A model generated the notes under the pieces. It searched no databases. It was not told the origin of the DNA and was given only the letters and a program-made list of their open reading frames with translations. Shown here piece after piece: positions 25,338-33,422 of a DNA stretch of 64,000 bases (the first letter of the stretch is position 1; each line of letters begins with the position of its first letter). The translations under genes and the position numbers were made by a program. This DNA is from a virus: IMG/VR virus record IMGVR_UViG_3300042295_001596, positions 62,001-126,000 of that record, one strand, 5' to 3'.

Positions 25338-26009
25338 ATGTCTGATATTGCTCGCGTCCTAATATCATATTTTCGAACGGTTCATCCCTTGAAGATGCTG
25401 TGGCATTTGTTTGTGATTTTCTGCCTGCTGTGCATGATAAGCACCAGCTACATTGTTGCTTTTCATTTTCAACCTGTGATTGATCTTTGGCAACGCAGTA
25501 ACAGCATGAACAACTTTGCAAGAGAATTACAAGTCAGCGTTGCAGTGGATACAGCAGCCAATCAATCACTAAATCAAATACTTACAACTACCAATTCCAA
25601 CCGTGCATATATTTTCCGATTTCACAATGGTATTCCTAGCCCCAATAATGTGCCATTTATTTTCCACACAAATACTCACGAAGTAATTAAACCTGGTACC
25701 AATAGGATCATGAACTTTGGGCAAAGGCTGCCCAGCAGTTTGATCACCAACATGAGTACTGAATTTCTCAAGAGAAAATGCGTGAGTTTGACCAATATCA
25801 ATGCTCGACCAGATAGTGCACTCTATTGGTATTATGAATCCAGAGCAGCATTGCACATAACCCGTTGTGCATTTTTCTCAAATAATGGTGACCTTTTGGG
25901 CTTTGTTGGTGTTGACTATACAGAGCCCACTCCTGCTGCTCAAGTACGTAATAACGAAGACATTGTGAAACAAACGGCAGATCAACTGGGCCGAATATTT
26001 GATAGATAG
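25338..26009 (+). CDS. Membrane-anchored GAF-like domain protein
   Basis: A 223-aa protein. One N-terminal transmembrane helix spans about residues 20-44 (LWHLFVIFCLLCMISTSYIV). The soluble part contains RAYIFRFHNGIPSPNNVPFI, and late in the domain SNNGDLLGFVGVDYTEP, a layout like GAF/PAS-type sensor domains; I have seen RAY.FRFHNG segments in membrane proteins of marine T4-like phages. It is transcribed divergently from dnaJ across a 100-base gap. Possible roles are host-membrane signalling or lysis control, but no function can be fixed. Confidence 0.6.
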   Translation: MSDIARVLISYFRTVHPLKMLWHLFVIFCLLCMISTSYIVAFHFQPVIDLWQRSNSMNNFARELQVSVAVDTAANQSLNQILTTTNSNRAYIFRFHNGIPSPNNVPFIFHTNTHEVIKPGTNRIMNFGQRLPSSLITNMSTEFLKRKCVSLTNINARPDSALYWYYESRAALHITRCAFFSNNGDLLGFVGVDYTEPTPAAQVRNNEDIVKQTADQLGRIFDR

Positions 26010-26050
26010 CTGACATCCACTACAATTTATTTTGTAGATAAGGATCAGTC

Positions 26051-27151
26051 ATGAATATTCTCATACCAATGGCAGGGTTGGGCTCTAGATTTTCCAACAT
26101 TGGGATACAAGAGCCTAAACCGCTTATTGAGGTTAACTCTCGCACACTGATTGAGCATAGCATCAAAAGCTTTGATGTTGATGGAAAATTTATTTTTGTA
26201 ACACGCAAATATGAGAACCCAGCATATTCACACCAGCTGAACAGTCTATTGAAGCAACTACGCCCTGAATGTGAGATAATTGAAATAGATCGTGTCACAA
26301 ATGGTGCCAGCCAAACAGCATTGTGTGCTCGAGAGTTTATCAACAACAATGAGCCGCTAGTGATTTATAATTGCGATCAAATCATCAATTGGGATCCTCG
26401 AGAGTTTTTAAAATTTACAAGCGATACCGGAGTTGATGGGGCAGTTGTGCTTCACAAAGAAAGGGATCCCAAGAACAGCTTTGCTGAGATCAAAAACAGT
26501 CGAGTAGTACAGGTTGTGGAGAAAAATCCCATCTCAGATGATGCACTAATTGGTTTTCACTATTGGAAACGCGGCTGTGATTTTGTAGAAAGTGCAGAAA
26601 AACTCCTGTCAGAATTTACATTTCACGGCCGGCCTGAGTGTTACATAAGCGAAACTTACAACTATCTCATTCAACAAGGCTCAAGCATTTTCCCATATTT
26701 TGTTGCTCCAAACATTTATATTCCGTTGGGCACTCCAGAAGATGTGGCACGGTATTTGGGTAAGGTGAAGGAGTTTTACAGCAGCAAGCCCAAAACAATT
26801 TTTTGCGACATTGACGGCACCCTTATTCAACATCAGCATTCCATAAGTGAGGCATTGCGAGTTGAGCCAAAAATACTACACGGTGTACGAGAAAAGTTCA
26901 ACCAATGGGATAGCCAAGGGCACACTATTATACTTGTTACAGCCAGAAAAGAAAGTACTAGAGCTGCCACAGTTGCACAGCTTGAGAGTATTGGTATAGC
27001 GTATGATCAACTGTTGATGGGTGTTACAAGTGGTACAAGAGTAATTGTAAATGACAAGCTTAGTGAAGCTGACAGTAATAGAGCACTGGCTGTAAATGTA
27101 TTAACTGATCAAGGGTTTGGAATTGTGAACTGGGAGTCATTTGGTCTATGA
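26051..27151 (+). CDS. Sugar nucleotidyltransferase fused to HAD phosphatase
   Basis: A 366-aa bifunctional protein. Residues 1-240 are a nucleotidyltransferase: MNILIPMAGLGSRF with the G-x-G-x-R-F signature, EPKPLIEV, and NCDQI as the metal-binding Asp. From about residue 248 a HAD domain begins (TIFCDIDGTLI, then TIILVTARKESTR). It should make an NDP-sugar and dephosphorylate a related sugar phosphate or precursor. It heads an eight-gene operon (26051-32299) whose members are joined by 1-4 base overlaps. An AAGGAT site precedes the ATG. Sugar identity is unknown. Confidence 0.8.
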   Translation: MNILIPMAGLGSRFSNIGIQEPKPLIEVNSRTLIEHSIKSFDVDGKFIFVTRKYENPAYSHQLNSLLKQLRPECEIIEIDRVTNGASQTALCAREFINNNEPLVIYNCDQIINWDPREFLKFTSDTGVDGAVVLHKERDPKNSFAEIKNSRVVQVVEKNPISDDALIGFHYWKRGCDFVESAEKLLSEFTFHGRPECYISETYNYLIQQGSSIFPYFVAPNIYIPLGTPEDVARYLGKVKEFYSSKPKTIFCDIDGTLIQHQHSISEALRVEPKILHGVREKFNQWDSQGHTIILVTARKESTRAATVAQLESIGIAYDQLLMGVTSGTRVIVNDKLSEADSNRALAVNVLTDQGFGIVNWESFGL

Positions 27152-27477
27152 AGTTGTTGAAACACAACAATATGCTACGAGGATGGTTTGTGGGCGATTT
27201 TGAGCCCACTGCTTGGCCCACAAAAGACTTTGAAGTTGGTTTTCGCACACACAAATCCAGTGATCCTCCTGATCCGCACTTTCACACAAAAGTTACTGAG
27301 ATCAATCTCATTACCAGCGGGAGAATGAGAATTCAAGACACTGAGCTCAGCTCTGGAGATATTTTTATTCTGTATCCTTGGGAAATCACCAATCCTGAGT
27401 TTCTTGAGGACACAAGTATTATTTGTGTCAAGGTTCCCAGTATGAATGACAAACAACTCTTGACCTTGGGTGACTAG
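27148..27477 (+). CDS. Cupin-fold protein
   Basis: A 109-aa single-domain cupin. The metal-binding motif is PHFHTKVTEINLITSGRM (H-x-H...E pattern) and the second motif runs through SSGDIFILYPWEITNPEF. Such small cupins in sugar clusters act as epimerases, isomerases or sensors. It overlaps the nucleotidyltransferase stop by ATGA. A role in nucleotide-sugar or glycan modification is inferred from position only. Confidence 0.7.
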   Translation: MKLLKHNNMLRGWFVGDFEPTAWPTKDFEVGFRTHKSSDPPDPHFHTKVTEINLITSGRMRIQDTELSSGDIFILYPWEITNPEFLEDTSIICVKVPSMNDKQLLTLGD

Positions 27478-28146
27478 GTGCGTGTGGCACTTTGTTTTTC
27501 AGGTTTACCAAGATTTGTAAGGGAAACGCATCGTTACTGGAAACGATGTCTATTAGACGTATATCAACCTGACGTATTCATTCACACTTGGCAAAATCTA
27601 GATTTTGACCCCAATAATTTTTGGAGCTTATATCAACCCAAAATCCTGTCCTGGGAACAACCTAAAAAATATGATGTAAGCCTGTACACAGACCGCATTT
27701 GGGCATACCGTACTATACCACAAAATCAACTTGCACAATATACTGGAATTCAAAAAGCCATTGGCTTGGCGCTTGACTATCAAACTAATTTTGGGTTTGA
27801 GTATGACGTGATTATCCGTGCAAGATTTGATTGGTTCCTTCAAACTGTGGAGCTGGAATTGAACAACGCAGTAAATGTAGCCCATACACCGGGATTATCT
27901 GGGCATCGATTCCAGTTCTTGGACCAAGAGTATCTGGGCATAAGTGACCAATTTGCATATGGCAGCAGTACAACTATGAAAACTTACGCACAACTAGTGG
28001 ATTGGCTTCCTACACTCTATCAAGACTACAAGGTGGATTTTTGTGGCGAGTTGTTTTTGAAAAGCCATCTTTTGTTACACAACATACCAGTCAAAGAACA
28101 CAACTGGCATAACGGAATAGTAAGACCAACAGGAATTATACCATGA
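27478..28146 (+). CDS. Putative glycosyltransferase ('SG.PR...FIHTW' type)
   Basis: A 222-aa protein starting from GTG directly after the cupin TAG. RVALCFSGLPRF at the N-terminus, DVFIHTW, and YDVIIRARFDW in the centre match a group of viral and bacterial proteins that I regard as GT-A-like capsule glycosyltransferases; the R-x-R-x-D segment is the likely nucleotide/metal site. The product at 29320 has a related layout (KLALCLYGPYRHF ... YDFVIVSRADVIY). Activity is inferred. Confidence 0.6.
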   Translation: MRVALCFSGLPRFVRETHRYWKRCLLDVYQPDVFIHTWQNLDFDPNNFWSLYQPKILSWEQPKKYDVSLYTDRIWAYRTIPQNQLAQYTGIQKAIGLALDYQTNFGFEYDVIIRARFDWFLQTVELELNNAVNVAHTPGLSGHRFQFLDQEYLGISDQFAYGSSTTMKTYAQLVDWLPTLYQDYKVDFCGELFLKSHLLLHNIPVKEHNWHNGIVRPTGIIP

Positions 28147-28616
28147 GATTGATTGCACATCGAGGACTTTTGTATGGTCCTGATCCCAAAGCTGAAAACA
28201 CTCCCCAATCAATCCACACTTGTTTGGAGTTGGGAATTGACGTGGAAATTGATGTTTGGTACACAGACGGCTGGATGTTGGGGCATGATGCTCCATCAAT
28301 TAGAGTAACAACTGATTTCCTAACACAGCAAAACTTATGGATTCACGCTAAGAATGCAAAAGCTTGCCAAGAGTTGAGCCAGTTACACCACTTGCACCCA
28401 ATGTTGAACTATTTTTGGCATGAAAATGATGAGCGTGTATTAACAAGCCAAAATTACTGGTGGACATCACCAAACAAACCATTGTTCTCAAATAGTATAG
28501 CAGTAATGCCTGAATGGCACACCCCACTTGATAAATTAGCTGAATGCTTGAGCTGGGATGCGTTTGGAATATGCTCTGACTGGATAAGCCTGTTGCATCC
28601 TGTAGGTGCACAATGA
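28143..28616 (+). CDS. Mini glycerophosphodiester phosphodiesterase-like protein
   Basis: A 157-aa protein resembling the N-terminal half of GDPD TIM barrels: RLIAHRG, a GPDPKAENTPQSIH segment, GIDVEIDVWYTDGWMLGHD. These give the catalytic His of AHRG, the E-N-T and E-x-D metal ligands, and the second catalytic His. It is much shorter than the usual 230-250 aa, with only fragments of the later barrel (AFGICSDWI). It might act on glycerophosphate decorations of glycans. Start overlaps the previous stop (ATGA). Whether this short form is active is uncertain. Confidence 0.65.
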   Translation: MRLIAHRGLLYGPDPKAENTPQSIHTCLELGIDVEIDVWYTDGWMLGHDAPSIRVTTDFLTQQNLWIHAKNAKACQELSQLHHLHPMLNYFWHENDERVLTSQNYWWTSPNKPLFSNSIAVMPEWHTPLDKLAECLSWDAFGICSDWISLLHPVGAQ

Positions 28617-29320
28617 AAGAAGTAATAGTAGCACACCAACTGGGATTGGGTGATTATTTCATTTGTAATGGCTTAGTCAACTATTTCTCAGAAATATACG
28701 ATCAGGTATTTGTGCCTGTGAAACCTCACAACTGGCCCACAGTTTCCTGTTTATATCAAGACAATCCCAAAGTAAAACTACTAAAAATAGACGGTATTAG
28801 TGAGACTGTTGAAAACAGCTTAGATTGTTTTGGCATACCTATAATCGAAGCTGATGTGTATATGCATCGACCCACAAGTGCACGGTGGTACAGGTGGTAC
28901 TATGAGCAATTTGGCTTACCTTATGAATACCGATTCTCCCAATTCAAATTACCACAATGTATTCCTGATGTTGACGCAGTGTATGATATGGTTGTGGGAG
29001 ACTCTACCCCGTATAGATTAGTCCATGACGAGCCCAGCATTGGTGGAAGGGTGCCTTTGAAATGGGTAGATGAAAGTGCTCACGATGTACGTATTGTAAA
29101 AGTCTCACATAATGTTACATCAAATCTTCTTTCCTGGATACGTGTAATTGAAAATGCACAAGAGATACACCTCATTGATAGCAGTGTTTTCAACTTCATT
29201 CACAGCGTTGGCGAACTGCTAACTCATAAAAAAATCTACTATCACACTACTCGAAACAGTCAGTTCACTTATGAGCAACATGATATTCAAAAATACACTC
29301 CTTGGATCAAGGTAGTATAA
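28613..29320 (+). CDS. GT9-like (heptosyltransferase-like) protein
   Basis: A 235-aa protein starting KEVIVAHQLGLGDYFICNGL, the glycine-rich first loop of GT-B ADP-heptose-type glycosyltransferases. The later segment EIHLIDSSVFNFIHSVGELL corresponds to the acceptor/donor strand seen near the C-terminus of that group. It is shorter than full GT9 enzymes (about 330 aa). It overlaps the flanking genes by ATGA and TAATG. Likely builds a surface or fibre glycan with its neighbours. Confidence 0.6.
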   Translation: MKEVIVAHQLGLGDYFICNGLVNYFSEIYDQVFVPVKPHNWPTVSCLYQDNPKVKLLKIDGISETVENSLDCFGIPIIEADVYMHRPTSARWYRWYYEQFGLPYEYRFSQFKLPQCIPDVDAVYDMVVGDSTPYRLVHDEPSIGGRVPLKWVDESAHDVRIVKVSHNVTSNLLSWIRVIENAQEIHLIDSSVFNFIHSVGELLTHKKIYYHTTRNSQFTYEQHDIQKYTPWIKVV

Positions 29321-30063
29321 TGAAACTAGCACTGTGCCTGTATGGCCCTTATCGACATTTCAACAATGTTGCAGCTAGCTTGCGAACTCATTTGTTTAGC
29401 TGTTTGAACATAGACCTGTTTGCCTGTGTTTACGATGCATCGTCCTTGGGAATGTATCCTGCAGATTCAAACCATCCACGATACACACATAAAAATCCTG
29501 GTGGTTTTCCAACACACCAGGATTTTTCAATGTTATCAAGCTTATGTCCTTTACAATCTGAGACATTTAGCTTGGATTCCCAGTGTTTTTCAAACTCACT
29601 TGCACAGTTGAAATCAAATATTGGCTCTGTTGAAGATTATCCTCTAGCAATGTGGGCCAATTTATGGGCACAAGAAAGAGTTGTTGAGATGGCAAGCTGT
29701 TTTTCTCAAAAATACGATTTTGTCATTGTAAGCCGAGCTGATGTCATCTATCAAAACTCCTTGCCTCAGTGGTGTTTTGATTACAACCAACTTCTGGTTC
29801 AACGTAAATTTGGGTGTGGCAGTCCTTGCGATTTTTGGTTTATAGGCAACAGCAGCACAGCAAATCAAGCAGGCAAAAGATTTTCCTGCTTCTCAGACAA
29901 AGACTTTCATCCTCACAAAGCGTTTGATACCCATTTAAAACACCATAATATTGAAGTCTGTTTTGCAGATTTGCCGTTAAATGTGGTACAACGTAGATAT
30001 ACAGGATGGTGGTATACTCCATATATTTCTGATCCTGATTCTTTGCCAAAGGTGATTACATGA
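29320..30063 (+). CDS. Putative glycosyltransferase, paralogue-like of 27478
   Basis: A 247-aa protein, start ATG sharing TAATG with the upstream stop. KLALCLYGPYRHFNN, then FSQKYDFVIVSRADVIYQN in the centre, give the same skeleton as the 222-aa product at 27478; a W-rich C-terminus (RYTGWWYTPYISDPD) is distinctive. Probable nucleotide-sugar-dependent glycosyltransferase with unknown donor. Ends with an ATGA overlap. Confidence 0.55.
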   Translation: MKLALCLYGPYRHFNNVAASLRTHLFSCLNIDLFACVYDASSLGMYPADSNHPRYTHKNPGGFPTHQDFSMLSSLCPLQSETFSLDSQCFSNSLAQLKSNIGSVEDYPLAMWANLWAQERVVEMASCFSQKYDFVIVSRADVIYQNSLPQWCFDYNQLLVQRKFGCGSPCDFWFIGNSSTANQAGKRFSCFSDKDFHPHKAFDTHLKHHNIEVCFADLPLNVVQRRYTGWWYTPYISDPDSLPKVIT

Positions 30064-31124
30064 AACTAGCTGTATATACTATCTCCCTTAACGAAAGACA
30101 TTTTGTAGAGCGTTGGTGTGACAGTGTCAAAGAAGCTGACTATCTAGTCGTAGCTGACACTGGCAGCACAGATGGCACTGTGGAGGCATTGCGAGAACGT
30201 GGTGTACAAGTAAGTGTTATTAAAATCAAACCTTGGAGGTTTGATGATGCACGCAACATGGCACTAGCATTGGTTCCAGAAGATGTTGATGTCTGTATCT
30301 CTATGGACATGGATGAGATGATGGCCCCCGGTTGGCGAGAAGAGCTGGAAAAACATTGGTTACCTGGCACAACAAGACTGCGCTATCATTATGTTCACAA
30401 CTTTGATGCCAATGACCAACCACTTAGTCAATTCCTTGCAGACAAGCTGCATAGTAGATTTGGTTATCGATGGAAGCGTGCAGTGCATGAAACTATTTTT
30501 CCCATTGGTGATGAAAAAACCGTCGTAGCCCCCAGTGTTGTTATGTGGCACAAACAAGATCCTAGCAAAAGTCGTGGCCAATATCTACCCTTGCTGGAAA
30601 CAAGCTACAAAGAGATGCCACGTGACAGTCAATTGTGCTATTGGTTGGCAAGAGAGTATGCTTGGTATAATCAGCCTGAAAATGCTGCTGAACATTTCCA
30701 AAAGTATCTTGCCATGCCTGAAAGTGGTTGGGCTGATGAACGGAGCGAGGCTATGAAGTGGTTAGCCAAATGTCTACCCCATGAAGAATTGAAGTGGCTG
30801 AGACTAAGTTCTGTTGAAAGTCCCACACGACGAGAAGTTTGGTTAAATCTAGCCGAATATTACTACAACAATGCTGATTGGCCCAATCTCTATGCGGCTG
30901 CTAAAGAAGGTTTGAAATGTGCTCACAAGAGCAACAGCTATCTTGATTATTCGCACGCTTGGGGAGGAAGAATGTATGATCTATGCGGATTAGGTGCTTG
31001 GAACCTCGGCCTAAAGGACGAAAGCCTCAGAATGTTTGAAGAAGCTGCACGTCTTGAGCCAGAAGATGGCCGCATCAAATCCAATTATGAGTTTGTGAAA
31101 TCTGTCCTGGAGAACAAAGGATGA
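30060..31124 (+). CDS. GT2 glycosyltransferase with TPR-like C-terminus
   Basis: A 354-aa protein. The GT2 GT-A domain covers about residues 1-190: AVYTISLNERHFVERW, ADTGSTDGT, KPWRFDDARNMAL and the D-x-D motif SMDMDEMM. The rest is helical TPR-like sequence (LCYWLAREYAWYNQPENAAE ... LEPEDGRIKSN). This is the SunS/SunT-like fusion pattern used for protein or peptide glycosylation. It is a close paralogue of the next gene, probably by tandem duplication. The TPR part suggests a protein acceptor, which fits virion glycosylation, but that is inference. Confidence 0.8.
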   Translation: MKLAVYTISLNERHFVERWCDSVKEADYLVVADTGSTDGTVEALRERGVQVSVIKIKPWRFDDARNMALALVPEDVDVCISMDMDEMMAPGWREELEKHWLPGTTRLRYHYVHNFDANDQPLSQFLADKLHSRFGYRWKRAVHETIFPIGDEKTVVAPSVVMWHKQDPSKSRGQYLPLLETSYKEMPRDSQLCYWLAREYAWYNQPENAAEHFQKYLAMPESGWADERSEAMKWLAKCLPHEELKWLRLSSVESPTRREVWLNLAEYYYNNADWPNLYAAAKEGLKCAHKSNSYLDYSHAWGGRMYDLCGLGAWNLGLKDESLRMFEEAARLEPEDGRIKSNYEFVKSVLENKG

Positions 31125-32299
31125 CAAAATTGAAAATAGGCGTCTATGCTCCGGCATTGAACGAGAACAAAAATGCTGCTGCTTGGGCCCTGTCATGTGC
31201 AGATGCTGATTACCGAGTAGTAATAGATACAGGCAGCACAGATGATACAAAACAAATTTTACAAGAGAATAAAGTTTCTGTATATGATACATTGATCAGT
31301 CCTTGGCGTTTTGATGATGCATATAATATCGCAATGAGTTTGTTACCAGCTGATTGTGATGTATGCATTTGTCTTCATATGGATGAACGTCTTGATAACG
31401 GCTGGCGAGAACTGTTGGAAAAGTCATGGACACCAGAAACCACTAGACTTAGATATACATATATTTGGAATTGGTTGTCACCTGGTGTGCCTGGCCGCAT
31501 CTGGAATGGAGATCGCATCCATGCGCGACGAGGTTTTCGATGGGTAGGTGCGACTCACGAAGGGTTATGCAGCCGTGTGCCTGAAGTTCAAACCAGTTGC
31601 CCCGAGCTGCGTATCCTCCACTACCCTGAATTCAAAAACAAAAACGGCGATCTACCATTGCTTCAGGAAGCAGTGAGAGAATATCCTCACGATGCACGCA
31701 TGCGAGCTTATCTGGGCAGAGAATATATGTATCGAGGTATGAAGGAAGATTGCATCAAAACTTACAAAGAGTTCTTGACAATGCCTTGCTGGAATGTAGA
31801 GCGAGGATTTGCAATGCAAAACTTGGCATCAGTGGATGATGAAAACAAAGAGTTCTGGTTGAAGATGGCTACTATGGAAACTCCAAATCATAGAGAGCCA
31901 TTGGTTGAGCTAGCTCGATATTATTATACAAAAGCCAATTGGGGTGAATGCTACAAACATGCTGTAAAAGCCCTAGAGATCACTCAACATCCAATGGACT
32001 ACACTTGTAACGAAGACTCATGGAGTTGGTTACCACATGATCTTGCCAGCATAAGTGCTTGGAATTTGGGGTTAAGAACAGAAAGCTTAGATTACGCTTC
32101 CAAGGCGGTTGAACACAATTCAAATGATGGCAGACTAAAAAACAACCTTAAGATTATCCAAGATTGGTTTGACAGCAATGTGGAAAAATCAACAGAAACT
32201 GTTGTCTTAGTGCCCAACCTTCAAAATACAGACAATGATGTGGCAGTAGTCCTGAACGATAATGAGGCTACACTGGACTCAACTGAGGTCAATGAGTAG
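31121..32299 (+). CDS. GT2 glycosyltransferase with TPR-like C-terminus (paralogue)
   Basis: A 392-aa protein sharing layout with the product at 30060: [42 protein letters not shown] and the site [11 protein letters not shown], where HMDE replaces the DMDE of its neighbour. The TPR-like half follows ([20 protein letters not shown]). The last 40 residues are acidic and low-complexity ([20 protein letters not shown]). It closes the operon and overlaps the convergent IF-1 gene by 11 bases. The D-to-H change at the first position of the metal motif could alter donor use. Confidence 0.75.
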   Translation: MTKLKIGVYAPALNENKNAAAWALSCADADYRVVIDTGSTDDTKQILQENKVSVYDTLISPWRFDDAYNIAMSLLPADCDVCICLHMDERLDNGWRELLEKSWTPETTRLRYTYIWNWLSPGVPGRIWNGDRIHARRGFRWVGATHEGLCSRVPEVQTSCPELRILHYPEFKNKNGDLPLLQEAVREYPHDARMRAYLGREYMYRGMKEDCIKTYKEFLTMPCWNVERGFAMQNLASVDDENKEFWLKMATMETPNHREPLVELARYYYTKANWGECYKHAVKALEITQHPMDYTCNEDSWSWLPHDLASISAWNLGLRTESLDYASKAVEHNSNDGRLKNNLKIIQDWFDSNVEKSTETVVLVPNLQNTDNDVAVVLNDNEATLDSTEVNE

Positions 32300-32537
32300 C
32301 GTTGGAATTCCGAGGAGGGCGCTTTTGTCGGTAGACAATGCGTCCTTTCGTCAAATCATATGCGCTTAGCTCTACGGTCACATGATCAAGATGATGGACA
32401 TTGATGTTGTTGATTCTCAATTTGCCAGCCAAGTGAGCTAGTATTGTAAGTCCGTTTTCCAATTGTACTCTGAACAGACTGTTGGGACAAACTTCAATAA
32501 CTGTGCCGTTGACTGTGATGTAATCTTCTTTGCTCAT
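32289..32537 (-). CDS. infA: Translation initiation factor IF-1
   Basis: An 82-aa S1/OB-fold protein matching bacterial IF-1 nearly end to end: [39 protein letters not shown], then [22 protein letters not shown]-1 normally is 71-72 aa and binds the 30S A site with IF-2 and IF-3. The ten extra residues form a basic tail ([10 protein letters not shown]). It is convergent with the glycosyltransferase gene. Phage copies of IF-1 have been reported in very large phages; here it may bias initiation towards phage mRNAs. Sequence match is strong. Confidence 0.9.
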   Translation of the reverse strand: MSKEDYITVNGTVIEVCPNSLFRVQLENGLTILAHLAGKLRINNINVHHLDHVTVELSAYDLTKGRIVYRQKRPPRNSNATH

Positions 32538-32691
32538 ATAAGGTATTTAGGCAAGTCGTTATGTACCATCCTGATAGCCTTTTTCCTCAACACCATTAAG
32601 TGTAATATGAAAGCATTGACAGTTATTTTTGCATAGCTCCAGGGAGTCCAGTAGACTCATCTCAGAAGATGATTTAAGGCTTCAACCTATT

Positions 32692-33078
32692 ATGAACAGC
32701 ATCCACTACATAAGTTGGCGAACATGGCAAGAAGAGGAAGTTACTACTCCTTGGGTCTGGTATCCCTTACAACAGGGCCACATGTATAAAAAAAGAACAT
32801 CCTGCAAGAGCTCATTGACTGTAACTGAGGAATTGGTAGCTGATGCGTTTCAAACCAAGAACCAATCACTGCTAGATGAAATCAACCAAAATTATATTCA
32901 AGATGTGGAGTTGGCTTCGTTTATTGTTGCCGAGTCAGAAAATCAAGCTGTGACTGAAATCTTGCAGTATTTTCCTGATGCGGAAATCACCCGTTGCCAG
33001 CAAATTGAACCTCAAACAAAACAACAGATACTAGAGCTGTTTGATCAAGCCATCAGAAAAAAAGAGCTGGGAAAATAA
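32692..33078 (+). CDS. Hypothetical protein
   Basis: A 128-aa frame, starting MNSIHYISWRTWQEEEVTTP. The C-terminal half is helical and charged (VELASFIVAESENQAVTEIL, then IEPQTKQQILELFDQAIRKK). A TTG-initiated form from 32629 is possible; I preferred the ATG, though its nearest AAGG is 13 bases upstream. It lies alone between IF-1 and a short minus-strand gene, and its last codons form part of the terminator hairpin at 33057-33088. The 150 bases upstream hold a TTGACA near 32615 without a good -10. No family recognised. Confidence 0.5.
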   Translation: MNSIHYISWRTWQEEEVTTPWVWYPLQQGHMYKKRTSCKSSLTVTEELVADAFQTKNQSLLDEINQNYIQDVELASFIVAESENQAVTEILQYFPDAEITRCQQIEPQTKQQILELFDQAIRKKELGK

Positions 33079-33088
33079 TTCCCAGCTC
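33057..33088 (-). terminator. Intrinsic terminator for leftward transcription
   Basis: A 10-bp perfect stem (GAGCTGGGAA paired with TTCCCAGCTC, loop of 5) is followed on the minus strand by seven T residues. It lies 30 bases after the stop of the 64-aa minus gene and overlaps the end of the convergent plus-strand gene. Confidence 0.85.
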
Positions 33089-33118
33089 AGGTAGTATCCA
33101 AGTTTTTTGTTTTTGAGG

Positions 33119-33313
33119 TTAAATCTTAACCTGTTTGGTGGCGCGGATAGCAGCCTCCTTGGTATGAGTAACAGCTACAGCCACCCACTGCTGGGGTACT
33201 GCAAGTCCGTTCTTCAGGTACCAATCACGGTCTGCTTCGGGGTGATCAATTTCTGCCCAGACAACAAAACGGTTATCAAAAGCACGCTGAGCGATATCAA
33301 AATTACGAGCCAT
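33119..33313 (-). CDS. Small hypothetical protein (64 aa)
   Basis: A 64-aa protein, MARNFDIAQRAFDNRFVVWA to VTHTKEAAIRATKQVKI, with a strong AGGAGAAG ribosome-binding site upstream of its ATG and an intrinsic terminator after it, so it is an independent monocistronic unit. A late-like TATAAATG and a 9-bp hairpin lie in its leader. The pattern (aromatic strand, then EAAIRATKQ helix) suggests a small alpha/beta fold. No family recognised. Confidence 0.65.
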   Translation of the reverse strand: MARNFDIAQRAFDNRFVVWAEIDHPEADRDWYLKNGLAVPQQWVAVAVTHTKEAAIRATKQVKI

Positions 33314-33352
33314 TTTAGTCTTCTCCTATGCCGCAGCATTTTTTGGAGTTAA

Positions 33353-33375
33353 CTTGTGAAAACCACTTTCACAAG
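33353..33375 (-). promoter_or_regulatory. Leader hairpin of the 64-aa gene
   Basis: A perfect 9-bp stem (CTTGTGAAA / TTTCACAAG, loop of 5) sits between the promoter-like TATAAATG and the ribosome-binding site. There is no T-run after it, so it may stabilise the mRNA 5' end or act as an operator-like inverted repeat. Confidence 0.4.
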
Positions 33376-33395
33376 ATCGAGCACAACGCTCAATT

Positions 33396-33403
33396 CATTT
33401 ATA
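33396..33403 (-). promoter_or_regulatory. Late-like promoter candidate (TATAAATG)
   Basis: Seven of eight bases match TATAAATA on the minus strand, 83 bases upstream of the 64-aa gene. It overlaps the hairpin after the SpoU gene, so either function, or both, may apply. Confidence 0.3.
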
Positions 33404-33420
33404 GCGAAATATCTTCGCTA
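33402..33420 (-). terminator. Hairpin downstream of the SpoU-type gene
   Basis: A 7-bp stem (TAGCGAA / TTCGCTA, loop of 5) begins 3 bases after the methyltransferase stop. The following minus-strand sequence is AT-rich but has no continuous T-run, so termination is uncertain. Confidence 0.35.
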
Positions 33421-33422
33421 CG

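Noticed and set aside
30060-32299. The two GT2-TPR genes as a single gene split by a frameshift
   Set aside because: Each has its own complete GT2 and TPR regions, so they are tandem paralogues.
32629-32691. TTG-initiated N-terminal extension of the 128-aa gene
   Set aside because: No Shine-Dalgarno and a low-quality extra 21 residues. The ATG at 32692 is preferred, though not strongly.
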